Source: DASWTL01 sp966250385 (GTDB lineage Bacteria; Bacteroidota; Bacteroidia; Sphingobacteriales; Sphingobacteriaceae). Taken from it: a DNA stretch of 64,000 bases. Shown here one piece after another: positions 51,993 to 61,860 of this stretch. The position numbers were made by a program, and so were the translations under genes. The stretch is from contig CBINHC010000008.1 of NCBI GenBank assembly GCA_966250385.1, forward strand, positions 124,001-188,000, in the 5' to 3' direction. The notes below the pieces were generated by a model, which did not search any database, was not told the origin of the DNA, and saw only the letters and a list, made by a program, of their open reading frames with translations. How positions within the stretch are numbered: position 1 is the stretch's first letter; each line of letters begins with the position of its first letter.

Positions 51993-53483
51993 GTGGCAGT
52001 AACATCCTACATCAGTCTGAAACAGTTGCTCTATGGGCTTCAGCACCAGCTGAGGCAGGCCTTTCCTGCTTCCTACTGGATCAAGGCGGAGCTGGCGGGC
52101 GTGCGCCGTTCGGGAAGCCATGTATACTTCGACTTCCTTGAGCTGGATAAGGGTGCCAAGGTGGCCCAGATCCGCGGTACGGCGTTTTACGGCGAGGGGA
52201 CCGCCGCGATTGCGGCCTTTGAAAAAGAGACCGGACAGGCTTTTGCCAACGGTATCCGGATCGGTGCCCGGGTTGGCGTTAACTTTCACCCGGTATACGG
52301 TCTGAGCCTGGTCCTTTACGAGCTGGATGCGCAACTGACGCTTGGCGGGATTGAACTGCAGCGAAAGGAAACGCTCGACCGGATTCTGCGCGAATACCCC
52401 CGGATGATCCGGTTCATTGACGGCAAATTCCACACGCCGAACAAAGAACTTATACTTTCCCCGGTCATTCAGCGGATTGCCCTGGTAACTTCTTATGGTT
52501 CGGATGCCTATAATGACTTTATGCATTGCCTGGCATCCAATGAATCCGGTTACAGGTTCAGCGTGGATAATTTTCACGTACTGGTCCAGGGATATGGAGC
52601 CCAGGCGTCCCTGACCAGTGCCCTTGCCCGGATCCGGGATCTTGGTACATACGATGCGGTCGTCATCACCCGCGGCGGCGGAGCACCGGCGGACTTCCTT
52701 GCCTTTGACGATTATTCCCTGGCGCTCCAGGTTGCGACTTTTCCTGTCCCGGTGATCACCGGCATCGGACATCATACCAATCAGGGAATCTGTGATTTCT
52801 TCGCCAGTGTCCATACCAAGACGCCGACCATGGCAGCACAATTCATCGTGGACCGGAACCTGGCGTTTGAGAGACGCTTGCTCGAATTATCGGGCGCGGT
52901 CCGGGAACGAAGCGCGCAGATGCTCCGGGACCATCAGCAGCAGATGGACGAACTTCGCCGCGACCTCAAAGACTCAGCTCAGGCCGTATTGTCCGGCTCG
53001 GCCGAACGTATCCGGTTCCTGCAGGGTTCGGTAAGCACCAACGTCTCGGCCCTGGTCACCCGCCAGGCAAGTTTGCTTCAAACCCGCCAGGTCAGCCTCA
53101 GCAACCAGGCCCGGATCCTGTTAAGCGGATTTGCAAGCGTGCTCGCAGGTAAAGCAGCCTCCCTGACTTACCTGCCGCACCAGCGGATCAGGATCGAAAA
53201 GCAAAAGACCGCCGGCCTGACGGAGCAGCTCCTGGAGCGGGCTCCAAGATTAATCACGTCCCAAAGAAAAGAACTCGACTTTTATAAGGAGAACATCCGC
53301 AATCTGAGTCCTGCCAGGATACTGGAACGTGGTTTCGCCATGGTCCGGAAGAACGGACAGATCCTTTCCGGTCCGCAAGAGGTCCTGCCGGGAGATAACC
53401 TTGAAATCATCCATGGCGATTCACTGATCGAAACAGAAGTCTTAAAAAAATCCAAATACGATGGAAGAGAATTTAACTTATGA
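51993..53483 (+). CDS. xseA: Exodeoxyribonuclease VII large subunit
   Basis: 496 residues starting with GTG. An N-terminal OB-fold (YWIKAELAGVRRSGSHVYFD) is followed by the catalytic region with VVITRGGGAPADFLAFDDYS and GIGHHTNQGICDFFA, then KTPTMAAQFI and a long coiled coil to the end. In E. coli the corresponding line is GHETDVTIADFVAD; the changed Glu and Asp are, as I recall, usual for Bacteroidota. With XseB it degrades single-stranded DNA from both ends. xseB begins inside its last codons (23-nt overlap). Confidence 0.93.
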   Translation: MAVTSYISLKQLLYGLQHQLRQAFPASYWIKAELAGVRRSGSHVYFDFLELDKGAKVAQIRGTAFYGEGTAAIAAFEKETGQAFANGIRIGARVGVNFHPVYGLSLVLYELDAQLTLGGIELQRKETLDRILREYPRMIRFIDGKFHTPNKELILSPVIQRIALVTSYGSDAYNDFMHCLASNESGYRFSVDNFHVLVQGYGAQASLTSALARIRDLGTYDAVVITRGGGAPADFLAFDDYSLALQVATFPVPVITGIGHHTNQGICDFFASVHTKTPTMAAQFIVDRNLAFERRLLELSGAVRERSAQMLRDHQQQMDELRRDLKDSAQAVLSGSAERIRFLQGSVSTNVSALVTRQASLLQTRQVSLSNQARILLSGFASVLAGKAASLTYLPHQRIRIEKQKTAGLTEQLLERAPRLITSQRKELDFYKENIRNLSPARILERGFAMVRKNGQILSGPQEVLPGDNLEIIHGDSLIETEVLKKSKYDGREFNL

Positions 53484-53718
53484 GGCCGCTTACAGCGAGC
53501 TCGAACAGATCTATAGCCAGATCAACAATGAACAGGTCTCCATTGATGATCTGGCGCTGAAGGTCAGGCGTGCAGCGGTTCTGATCAGCTTTTGCCAGAA
53601 CAAGCTCCGGAACACCGAACAGGAAATTAACAATATCATTTCAGCCATGCCCGGCAGTCAGCCGAACGCCGGTAGTCTGTCCCCCGGTTCCGAAGACCAG
53701 GACAGCCTTCCACTTTAG
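53461..53718 (+). CDS. xseB: Exodeoxyribonuclease VII small subunit
   Basis: 85 residues, the usual size. LTYEAAYSELEQIYSQINNE and the following helical stretch (VSIDDLALKVRRAAVLISFC) match XseB, with the second half of the motif reading QNKLRNTEQEINNII. The C-terminal 25 residues are disordered, rich in Pro and Ser. Several small subunits coat the coiled coil of XseA; the 23-nt overlap with xseA couples their translation. Confidence 0.92.
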   Translation: MEENLTYEAAYSELEQIYSQINNEQVSIDDLALKVRRAAVLISFCQNKLRNTEQEINNIISAMPGSQPNAGSLSPGSEDQDSLPL

Positions 53719-53731
53719 TTTTGGGGCCGGG

Positions 53732-53754
53732 AACCACATATTCAGTGGTTTTCG
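53732..53754 (+). terminator. Terminator after xseAB
   Basis: AACCAC (53732-53737) and GTGGTT (53745-53750) form a 6-bp stem around ATATTCA, followed by TT. It overlaps the stop codon of the convergent SRPBCC gene. Stem is short, so strength is uncertain. Confidence 0.45.
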
Positions 53755-54158
53755 ACGTAGTTCTTGAAGTTATTCAGGATCGCCTGCCATCCCTGCTTCT
53801 GCATATCCACCGGGTTCACCGACTCTGAATCAAATACGATCTCGACCCTGGTTCCACCATCTTTCGGTTCCATGGTGGTAGTTGCCTGCCGGCCGTCTGC
53901 CATCGAATAAGTAATCTTTTCGGGCTCGACCACTTCCTCGTAGACAGCTTCGAAGTCGAACCCAAAACTCCCGTCTTTTGCTTCCATCCGGGAGAACATC
54001 CTGCCGCCCGGGCGCAGATCGTTTTCTGATCTGGGGCAATGCCAATCATCAGAAGCGAAGTTCCACTTTGTAATGTGCTCCGGACGGGTATAATAATGCC
54101 ACACTTTCTGTACATCTGCCCGGATGTCTGCATCCACTTTGATTCTGGTTGGTTCCAT
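53742..54158 (-). CDS. SRPBCC (AHSA1-like) ligand-binding protein
   Basis: 138 residues. RADVQKVWHYYTRPEHITKW at the start and GWQAILNNFKNYVE at the end frame an AHSA1/START-like helix-grip fold. Relatives bind hydrophobic ligands or assist Hsp90, but most small bacterial ones are uncharacterised. It stands alone and converges on xseB. Confidence 0.9.
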   Translation of the reverse strand: MEPTRIKVDADIRADVQKVWHYYTRPEHITKWNFASDDWHCPRSENDLRPGGRMFSRMEAKDGSFGFDFEAVYEEVVEPEKITYSMADGRQATTTMEPKDGGTRVEIVFDSESVNPVDMQKQGWQAILNNFKNYVENH

Positions 54159-54327
54159 TGCGTTTAAGATTTAAACAAATATCCTGAGGGGAACCGAATT
54201 GCGGGCGGTGCAAAAACGTCAGTTTTATGGCTATTTCCGACACACTCTCCGGAAAACACTTAAAATCACTATTATTAAAGAATTTTTAACCAACATCAGG
54301 AGACCTTTCATTTACATTAAGAGTACC

Positions 54328-55473
54328 ATGTCCCATCCATCCCGTACCAAACCGCATTTCTCAGTCCTGGACGGACTCCGCGGAGTCGCCGCCCTGGCCA
54401 TCGTCGTGTTCCATTTCATGGAATGGGTCTTTACAGATTTCAATCAGAATTTCATCGGCCACGGCTTCCTGGCTGTCGACTTCTTTTTCTGCCTCTCAGG
54501 ATTTGTAACCGGCTATGCCTATGATGACCGGCTTGGCACTACCGGCATATGGAACTTCTTTAAACTCCGCATGATCAGGCTCCATCCGCTGGTGGTCCTG
54601 GGTACCGTGCTCGGACTCCTGACTTTCCTGTTCGATCCGTTTGGGGAACCGGCCGTCTATTCCGCCGGCCGGCTGGCACTGATCTTCCTGTGTTCCCTGC
54701 TCATGATCCCTTTTCCGGTCATGGAGGATCGTGGATTCAACAACTTCGGGCTTAATGCACCATCCTGGTCCCTGTTCTGGGAATACGCCGCCAACATCGT
54801 TTATGCATTGATCCTGATCCGGCTTTCACGCCGGAGCCTCATCCTTTTGGCTGTCCTTGCAGCGCTGACGCTCTCTCTTACCGGCTACAGGCATGAAAAT
54901 CTGCTCGGGGGATGGAACGGCGAAACGTTCTGGGACGGCGGCGCGAGAATCTTCTATTCCTTTACTGCGGGACTTCTGATTCATCGATCCCAATGGATCA
55001 TCAGGAACAATCTTGGTTTTACCGGCCTGTCGTTACTGCTCATCGCGGCGTTCATTTTCCCGGGAATTGCTGGCTGGAACTGGTTGACCGAATTAGTGAT
55101 CGTTCTGCTTTACTTTCCGCTGCTGATCATGCTTGGTGCCGGAACGAATCTGTCAGCCAGCATGAAGCAGGTGTGTGTGTTTTCCGGCCAGATCTCCTAC
55201 CCGCTGTATATGACCCATTATGCGTTCATCTGGATCTTCGGCAGCTACCTCATCAGCAATAAGCCGGACCAGTCCGAGCTTACGCTGGTCATAATCAGCG
55301 GCACCATCCTGCTTGTCGTGCTTGCGTACATCGTGATGATTGCCTATGACATTCCGGTGCGGAAATACCTGACCCGCAAAAAACAAAAGGCTGCAGCGCC
55401 ATCCGGGCTTGCCGCCCCCGGCGACCAGGCCCGTCTGCGGGAACCGGTACCTGAAAACCCGGGGCTCGGGTAG
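54328..55473 (+). CDS. OafA-type membrane acyltransferase
   Basis: 381 residues from the ATG at 54328; the longer ORF adds a stretch with no family match. About ten transmembrane helices. Acyltransferase-3 motifs: FSVLDGLRGVAALAIVVFHF with the catalytic-type histidine, FFFCLSGFVTGYAYDDRL, and RLHPLVVLG. It would O-acylate a surface sugar or lipid using a cytoplasmic acyl donor. No glycan gene cluster is next to it. The C-terminal 35 residues are a Pro-rich cytoplasmic tail. Confidence 0.9.
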   Translation: MSHPSRTKPHFSVLDGLRGVAALAIVVFHFMEWVFTDFNQNFIGHGFLAVDFFFCLSGFVTGYAYDDRLGTTGIWNFFKLRMIRLHPLVVLGTVLGLLTFLFDPFGEPAVYSAGRLALIFLCSLLMIPFPVMEDRGFNNFGLNAPSWSLFWEYAANIVYALILIRLSRRSLILLAVLAALTLSLTGYRHENLLGGWNGETFWDGGARIFYSFTAGLLIHRSQWIIRNNLGFTGLSLLLIAAFIFPGIAGWNWLTELVIVLLYFPLLIMLGAGTNLSASMKQVCVFSGQISYPLYMTHYAFIWIFGSYLISNKPDQSELTLVIISGTILLVVLAYIVMIAYDIPVRKYLTRKKQKAAAPSGLAAPGDQARLREPVPENPGLG

Positions 55474-55558
55474 ACCGATGAGATTCCGGAGAAAGAGGGG
55501 CCCGCACACTTGAACGGATCTCCGGTCATCCACCGGGCATGCAGACCACCTGCACCGC

Positions 55559-58500
55559 TCAGGCGCCGGCGCGCTCCGCAATCTTCACTTTCCTTCGGTT
55601 ATCGGCCGGTTTTTCATCGATCAGCAGGTAATTGGGGTCGATTCCCGCCTCAAGGGGCTTCTCCCGCACAATGATTTCAAACACCCCGCGTCCGGTATGG
55701 ACCGGGTGTTTCATCAGGTAAAGGATCTTATTCCCGGAACCGAAGATCCCGACCTCAACAGAATCCTGTAATGGGACCGCCTTTTCGTTTCCGGCACTGT
55801 CAACCTGAAATTTTTGGACGTTTATCCCGATCCTCACTTTATAGTTCCCCGAACGGAGCCTGGTGGCCACGGCCTCGTCCGTCTTCAGTTCCCAGAGCGT
55901 ATTCCTTTCAAACAGGTCCTGCAACAGGGAACGGTATGCAAGGGGTGTCACCTGTCTAAGTTCCGCATAAAGGTCCCGCGTCGTGGCCAGGCGCGGTCCG
56001 CGCAGGTGCTTTTCAAGCATGCCTCTGAGTGCCGAATCCACCCGGTGACGCCCGATATACCGGCTCAGGGCATAGAAGGCAAAAGGCCCTTTCCGATAAG
56101 CCTGGTAGGAGTTTACCGCCTGAAGTAACGGAACGGCGGACCTTACGGGCTTGATGGGATATGGTTGACGCATCATCGCACGGAGCCGCTCCAGTTGCTG
56201 GAAACCCAGAGCCTCCTCCATGACCCCCATGGCCGAGTACCAGGCAAGGCTTTCTGCAAGCACCGGTGCGCCGGCGACAGCGGCGGGCTTCAGCTGGTGC
56301 CCCCACCACTGATGGGCCACTTCATGGGCCACCACGGCGAACGGCAGATCGAGCGCATTCGGGTCACCTTGGGGGTTCATCAGCGAAAACCCTTCGCCGA
56401 AGGTCACCTGCATTGCTTCGGCATGCATTCCCATGATCTTACCGGCTTCTTCTATCAGCCGGAGCTGATGGTAGGGATAAGGACCATACCGCCGGATGTG
56501 ATAGTCAAGAGATGCCTGCATGCTACGGAACATCCGGTCGAGATTCAGCTTGTGACCGGGGTGATGAAGGATCTGAATCCTGATCCCCCGGTGCATGCCT
56601 TCTTTTACCGCGTAACGGGCGGAAAAGACCGCGTACTGATTCTGCATCGGAACATCCGTTGCATAATGAAAGTAGCTCCGACCATTCCTGAACCAGGACC
56701 GCCGGAGTGAGCCCGGTGCAACCGCTGTCTGATCCGGGTCGGTACTCACCACAGCTTCAAAGCGGATCTGCCGGGCAGCCGCCAGGATCCGCCCGGCATC
56801 GGCTTCGTCAAGGTCCGGAACCGGTGGCCGGGCTGGCAGTCCCATGGCGCGTCGGTCCGAGGCGCCCCGGATCTCGCGACTGGACTGGTAGCCGATCGCG
56901 GGCAGCCATTCCTCATTGGCGATATAAGTGCCGTTCTCCGTCACCGGGGATCCGGCACCCCGGTTTCCGAATCCCCGGGCCCGGATCCGCACTTCAAACC
57001 GAAGCTCCAGGGAGTCTCCGGGCTGGAGCGCTCTTCTCAGCCTGTAAACCTGATAGCCCAGAGCAGCATCTGCCAATACCCGCGATGCAGCCGGCCCGAC
57101 ATGGACGATCCGCATTTCCACACCCGGAGGCGTAGAAATATGGATCGAATCGATAGCACGCGGATGTTTGTTGACCAGCCGGTAGAGACCTGAGATCTTC
57201 GCTTCGCGGCTCTTGGGATAGATTTCGATTTCCAGCTTTGTGCCGCACAGCTCCGGTTGAATTACTCCGGCAAACCGGCTGAAACAGCGTTCATAGGCTG
57301 CCCTGGCGGACATCCGGTCGGCAGCAGTCTGATACTTGTTGATGACATTCGTATTGTACCAAATAAATACGCCCAGTCCGAAAACCAGTATCAGGCTGGC
57401 CACGCCGAAACGCATAGCGGGCCTGGTGAAACGGCGCCGCGCCAACAGCAGCCGGCCCTTCAGGTCGCTTTCCCGTGTCCGCACCCACAGCAGGTTTGCA
57501 GCAAGGCTTAACAGCAGCGCCCAGGCAGCCCAATACAGCCTGAACCAGAGCCAGGGTTTAATGGAAGATCCGAAGCCGCGCATTTCGGAGTAGGACCACC
57601 AGGGACCATTGCCAAACAGTAACAGATTATGCTCGAAACCAATCAGTGAACCGAAGGCGATCAGCCCATACAGCGACAACGCGACCAGGTGACCTGCCGC
57701 TTTATGATTGACCGTAACATGGATCACGATAGCTAAACTGGCAAACAACAGATAGTCAGGTAACTGGAGTCCGAACATGACTTTGAAAAGAAGTCCGGTT
57801 TCAGGATCGTGAAGACCGAGCCTGGCCTGGATCAGCATTCCGGCAACAGTCAGCAGGGCGGTCCATAGAACCATCATCAGACTAAGCGCTAGAAACTTGC
57901 CGAGAAAAAAGGCCCAGGCCGGAACAGGTGCCGTGTTTGTCATAGCGTCCGTACCGGCTTCCCGCTCCCGCCAGATGACCTCGCCCGCGTAAAAAATGAT
58001 GAGCAGCGGGATGATTACCCAGATCGTAAAGGGATTGGTCACCGGGCCTGTAAGAAAAGTGATCAGGTACCCGGTCCGGGGTTCCAGCGGCACTCCCATA
58101 TTGTTCATCCGGAGCGGAACTGTCAGAATCGCCAGGGCCGCAATGATCGTCAGCAGGAAAAGTCCCGACCGACTGCCTGCGAGCTGAAAAAAAGTAACGC
58201 GGAAAATACTGAACGTCTGGCGGACCCGGGTAGACGGACCGAAGGAACGACTGAAGGCAGGAACGGCATCATGGTAACTGACCCTCTCTCCGGCAACTTT
58301 CCGCGGGCGGAAGATCCGGACGCGTGCTCCGTCCGGGTTGGAATAGGTGAACCGAAACCGCAGGTGCATGAACAGCAGGACCAGGCAGCCAACACCGGTC
58401 CACAACAGACGGTTGAGCAGAATCGGTCCCTCCAGTACGAGCAACCGGGTACCTTTCTCTATGGGCGTCCAGGTCGATGACAGGTCACTTACGATGGTCA

Positions 58501-59143
58501 TCATGCCGACGGGGTCGAGCAGCCGGGCCAGATCGGCCCTCCCGAGTACCATCCCCACCATGATACTGAGCCCGTAAGCGCTAAAGAAGAACACCAGGCT
58601 CGCCAGATAGGCCGCTTTTGCCCGGCGAAGCAGCGCTGCAAAGCAAAACTGCACCGCGGTAGCAATAAAGGCGTTGGGCAGGCAAACGTAGGCAAACGCC
58701 GTCGCATACCCCTCAGGCCTGAAAGGCCCGACCACATGGGGATCGGTTCCGGGCAGGTAGACCGCGGCCAGAATGCCCAGGGGAATGCCAAGCAGCACCC
58801 CCGCATTCAGCAGGAAAGCAGCTGCGAACCGTCCGAACAGGTAGGCAGATTTACTTACCGGGGCTGTGTAGGTCAGGGAGTGCATTCGCGACTCCACATC
58901 CCTGGCGGCAGCCTCACCCGCGACCGGAGCTCCTGCAAGAAGCCAGACCAGCGTTCCGAACACGCTCACTACAGCGATCACGAAAGGCGAGTTTACGTAG
59001 AACTCATCGTACAGGGCGTCCGCAAGAAAATTCATCCGGACCTGCAATCCGGCAACGAGCGCCAGGAGACCAAACGTCAGCCACGCCGGCACCCGGCGGA
59101 ACTGGTACAGGAACTCAAAACGAGCGATTTTCCAGAACATCAT
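55559..59143 (-). CDS. Fusion of ABC-2 permease and M1-type zinc peptidase
   Basis: 1194 residues. Residues 1-570 form two ABC-2-type permease halves of about six helices each (FWKIARFEFLYQFRRVPAWL at the start, a second entry near 320). Residues about 620-1190 are an M1 metallopeptidase module exposed outside, with HEVAH at 940-944 and a likely third zinc ligand E964, 19 residues after the second His rather than the usual 18. The GxMEN substrate motif is not obvious (GMHAEAMQV instead). The partner ATPase overlaps its start (ATGA). It could move a peptide and trim it, or use the peptidase fold for binding. Such fusions are known in Bacteroidota, but the substrate is not. Confidence 0.92.
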   Translation of the reverse strand: MMFWKIARFEFLYQFRRVPAWLTFGLLALVAGLQVRMNFLADALYDEFYVNSPFVIAVVSVFGTLVWLLAGAPVAGEAAARDVESRMHSLTYTAPVSKSAYLFGRFAAAFLLNAGVLLGIPLGILAAVYLPGTDPHVVGPFRPEGYATAFAYVCLPNAFIATAVQFCFAALLRRAKAAYLASLVFFFSAYGLSIMVGMVLGRADLARLLDPVGMMTIVSDLSSTWTPIEKGTRLLVLEGPILLNRLLWTGVGCLVLLFMHLRFRFTYSNPDGARVRIFRPRKVAGERVSYHDAVPAFSRSFGPSTRVRQTFSIFRVTFFQLAGSRSGLFLLTIIAALAILTVPLRMNNMGVPLEPRTGYLITFLTGPVTNPFTIWVIIPLLIIFYAGEVIWREREAGTDAMTNTAPVPAWAFFLGKFLALSLMMVLWTALLTVAGMLIQARLGLHDPETGLLFKVMFGLQLPDYLLFASLAIVIHVTVNHKAAGHLVALSLYGLIAFGSLIGFEHNLLLFGNGPWWSYSEMRGFGSSIKPWLWFRLYWAAWALLLSLAANLLWVRTRESDLKGRLLLARRRFTRPAMRFGVASLILVFGLGVFIWYNTNVINKYQTAADRMSARAAYERCFSRFAGVIQPELCGTKLEIEIYPKSREAKISGLYRLVNKHPRAIDSIHISTPPGVEMRIVHVGPAASRVLADAALGYQVYRLRRALQPGDSLELRFEVRIRARGFGNRGAGSPVTENGTYIANEEWLPAIGYQSSREIRGASDRRAMGLPARPPVPDLDEADAGRILAAARQIRFEAVVSTDPDQTAVAPGSLRRSWFRNGRSYFHYATDVPMQNQYAVFSARYAVKEGMHRGIRIQILHHPGHKLNLDRMFRSMQASLDYHIRRYGPYPYHQLRLIEEAGKIMGMHAEAMQVTFGEGFSLMNPQGDPNALDLPFAVVAHEVAHQWWGHQLKPAAVAGAPVLAESLAWYSAMGVMEEALGFQQLERLRAMMRQPYPIKPVRSAVPLLQAVNSYQAYRKGPFAFYALSRYIGRHRVDSALRGMLEKHLRGPRLATTRDLYAELRQVTPLAYRSLLQDLFERNTLWELKTDEAVATRLRSGNYKVRIGINVQKFQVDSAGNEKAVPLQDSVEVGIFGSGNKILYLMKHPVHTGRGVFEIIVREKPLEAGIDPNYLLIDEKPADNRRKVKIAERAGA

Positions 59144-60072
59144 GACCGGACCTCCTGTTCCCCGCTCCTGCGGTGCCTGCCGATATGTCCCCCGATGGCA
59201 CTGAAGTAGACGTCCTTCAGGTCGGGCGGGACCGGCTGAAAACCTGGTCCAGGACAGGATTCACAATATACGTTGACCAGTGTACGCCCTCCGAGCAGGC
59301 GGGTAGAGATCACCGGAAACTCACACGCCACATCAGCATACTCCTCCCGTTTGGCAACCCGCTGCCAGATCCGCCCTTGCAGGTCGTCTATCCGCTGCGA
59401 AGGTTCACCTTCCAGCAGGATCTCCCCCCGGTTGATGATGGCCATGCGCGTACACAGTTCGCTTACATCCTCTACAATATGCGTAGAGAGAAGCACCACG
59501 CTGTTTTCGCCAAGTTCGCTCAGCAGGTTCAGGAACCGTACCCGTTCCGCGGGATCCAGACCTGCCGTTGGCTCATCGACGATCATGAGCCGGGGATTGC
59601 CAAGCAGGGCTACGGCTACGCCAAACCGCTGCCGCATACCGCCCGAATAGCCGCCAAGTTTCTGTTTGCGGACGTCCCACAGGTTAGTCTGGCGCAATAG
59701 TGCTCCGACCACTTCCCGGCGGGCCCGGCGTTCGGTAATACCTTCAAGCACTGCGAAATGATCCAGCAGATTCTCTGCACTTACCTTGGGATATACCCCG
59801 AATTCCTGAGGAAGGTATCCGAGCGTCTTACGGATCTCGTCCTTCTGTTTCAGCACGTCTGTATCGCCGTTTCCGCGGCCAGAACCGATGAGATGAACAC
59901 TGCCATGGTCGGGTTCCTGCAACGTTGCCAGAATCCGCATCAGCGTCGATTTTCCTGCGCCGTTGGGACCCAGCAGGCCATACATCCCGGCCGGGATGGT
60001 AAGTGAGATGTCTTTCAGGGCCTGTACTCCGTTGGAGTAGGTCTTAGAGATATGACTGATTTGAAGTTTCAT
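59140..60072 (-). CDS. ABC transporter ATPase of the permease-M1 fusion
   Basis: 310 residues. Walker A GPNGAGKST at 35-43, signature YSGGMRQR, Walker B LMIVDEP followed by TAGLDP, and switch LLSTHIVED are all intact. The C-terminal extension (about 220-310) ends in a segment with DLKDVYFSAIGGH, usual in ABC-2 ATPases. Its stop overlaps the ATG of the permease-peptidase gene by 4 nt, so they form one transporter. The regulon it belongs to starts at 63107. Confidence 0.95.
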   Translation of the reverse strand: MKLQISHISKTYSNGVQALKDISLTIPAGMYGLLGPNGAGKSTLMRILATLQEPDHGSVHLIGSGRGNGDTDVLKQKDEIRKTLGYLPQEFGVYPKVSAENLLDHFAVLEGITERRARREVVGALLRQTNLWDVRKQKLGGYSGGMRQRFGVAVALLGNPRLMIVDEPTAGLDPAERVRFLNLLSELGENSVVLLSTHIVEDVSELCTRMAIINRGEILLEGEPSQRIDDLQGRIWQRVAKREEYADVACEFPVISTRLLGGRTLVNVYCESCPGPGFQPVPPDLKDVYFSAIGGHIGRHRRSGEQEVRS

Positions 60073-60147
60073 CAGGGTCTGCGCCGATCTAAATGAGAAA
60101 AAAGGTGTTCACTGATTGAAGAAATGAAATACATACCTGCAGACATC

Positions 60148-61389
60148 TCATTGAAAATCAAAAACAAACGGAAACAGGAATGTGACCATCATGGTCCAGA
60201 TGACATACACCGGAAGAAAAAAGGCGATCGCGTTTCCGACACCGTTGGTCTCTTTACTCCCGAATACCATACGGAACAGTTGCCTGGTAACGATCAGGAG
60301 GTGGATCAGGATGAGCATATTTCCGCCCAAAACGGCCGCCCGGTTCGGAGTGATGCCGAATTCCGCAATCCGGAATATGATAGCAGACAGCGCTACTCCG
60401 TTCACAATGATCGTTACCAGCGAAAGCAGTAACAAAATCCATGTCTCAGCCCGGCTTTTGCTGCGGGAGGTGCCGGCAACAGAAAAGAAAATGATCGCCA
60501 TAACGCCCACCAGCAGCACGTTGAAAAGCAGCAGGAACTCACGGTCATTGTAAGGGTCTTTCCCTGCATAAATCATCGCCCCAAGGTAGATCACGAGCAT
60601 GACCAGAACCAGCGGACTGAAGATCCTTGCGATCACCGGTGAGACCTTCCCTACCAGATGGGGATTCGTGCGCGTCAGGTAGGTGCCCAGGATTGGCGCA
60701 GCCGGAAGTCCGAACACCACCACGTACTGAAAATAAAACTTTTCGATCTGAAGACCGATCAGGCTGAAGAGATTGATGGTGATCGCAGTCATGATGCCGG
60801 CAGCGATCATGATCAGGGTGGTCATCACGACCAGATCACCGTTGTATTTCAGAAAGCCCAGCCGTTTCTCCACGTCGTTTCTATATCCCCCTACAAAGGA
60901 AAACCCAAGAATACTCCAGAGAAACAGGACCAGGTGGATACAGGACAATACCAGCGTGTCACTTTTCTGATTGACCGGAAGCGTATTGATGAAGATCAGT
61001 CCAGCCAGCATCGTTCCGGCGATCACCGCGATCTTTCCCGGGGACAACTGGTTTTTCCAGGCGAAGTATGCAGCCAGCCCGGGGAAAAGGATAAATCCGA
61101 TATTCCGCGGATAAAAGAAGTCTTCATTAATGCCGAAGATCTCCGGCAGTTTCGCGATCAGCCCTGCAATCAGCGCAATAAGGGCGATAAACAGAAGTTC
61201 GCGGGGCGCGCCATAGCGGATATCGTCACTTTCGTAGTTAAGCCGGGCATTCCAGAAGTCTGCGACAGCATTTCCGCGGACTTCAGGATAGAGCGAATTG
61301 AATCCGCGGGTGAACCGGCTCTTATCGGTCCGGTACAGCTTTTCGAGCGCTCCCGGGTCATTCAGATGTGCAATGATTTGGTCTCTCAT
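60148..61389 (-). CDS. Polytopic membrane protein, unknown (DUF4153-like outline)
   Basis: 413 residues with a soluble 65-residue N-terminus (DQIIAHLNDPGALEKLYRTD) and about ten transmembrane helices after it. The outline resembles DUF4153 proteins, but I could not confirm it. No catalytic motif. It lies between the 61434 gene and the ABC ATPase, all on the same strand with short gaps, and so probably belongs to the same regulon. Confidence 0.75.
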   Translation of the reverse strand: MRDQIIAHLNDPGALEKLYRTDKSRFTRGFNSLYPEVRGNAVADFWNARLNYESDDIRYGAPRELLFIALIALIAGLIAKLPEIFGINEDFFYPRNIGFILFPGLAAYFAWKNQLSPGKIAVIAGTMLAGLIFINTLPVNQKSDTLVLSCIHLVLFLWSILGFSFVGGYRNDVEKRLGFLKYNGDLVVMTTLIMIAAGIMTAITINLFSLIGLQIEKFYFQYVVVFGLPAAPILGTYLTRTNPHLVGKVSPVIARIFSPLVLVMLVIYLGAMIYAGKDPYNDREFLLLFNVLLVGVMAIIFFSVAGTSRSKSRAETWILLLLSLVTIIVNGVALSAIIFRIAEFGITPNRAAVLGGNMLILIHLLIVTRQLFRMVFGSKETNGVGNAIAFFLPVYVIWTMMVTFLFPFVFDFQ

Positions 61390-61433
61390 GTTCTTAAAAT
61401 TTAGCTATTTTATTTCGGACTATTCACTGCTTA

Positions 61434-61769
61434 TTAGTTCCACATCGTACCGTTCAGGCCCAGGACAGTACCGAGCCACAAAGCAACCAGGAACCCGATC
61501 AAGCCCACCAGGATGGCTACGGTCCGGTTCATGCCGCGTGAGCTCAGAAAATACATGAAAGAACAGAACAGGCCACCCATGGCGCCTGCAACGGGCGTTA
61601 TGATCAGCGGCTTAACCTGCCAGAATCTGGGCCATGCCGGGTTCGGCTGATCTACACCGAATACGAAAAAGGAAATGGCCACCAGGGCGATGGCGCCGCC
61701 GATTAACATGGGTTTGGCCACCAGGAGCGGTCCCTGCGATGGGGTTGCGGAATTGTTTGACTGTGTCAT
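61434..61769 (-). CDS. Small membrane protein of the ABC-M1 cluster
   Basis: 111 residues from the ATG at 61769, which leaves out a poor upstream extension. Three transmembrane helices (about 21-40, 55-78, 86-108) with a Gly-rich line PVAGAMGGLFCSFMYFLSSRG. The layout is very similar to the next gene upstream (61861-62193), so the two may be distant paralogues. A copy of the 17-bp operator lies 59 bp before its start. Confidence 0.7.
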   Translation of the reverse strand: MTQSNNSATPSQGPLLVAKPMLIGGAIALVAISFFVFGVDQPNPAWPRFWQVKPLIITPVAGAMGGLFCSFMYFLSSRGMNRTVAILVGLIGFLVALWLGTVLGLNGTMWN

Positions 61770-61827
61770 GATTGTTGTTTTTGATTGGTTATGAATCGGT
61801 TTATCTGTTAATTGAAGCCTGAAAAGA

Positions 61828-61844
61828 ACTTTGCATTTCAAAGT
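61828..61844. promoter_or_regulatory. Second copy of the HTH_34-type operator
   Basis: ACTTTG-CATTT-CAAAGT, a perfect 6-bp inverted repeat with a 5-nt centre, lies between two genes of the ABC-M1 cluster. It has the same arms, spacing and flanking CTTTT tract as the repeat at 63116-63132. It may control an internal promoter for the genes from 61769 down. Confidence 0.6.
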
Positions 61845-61860
61845 GTTAACATAAAAAAAA

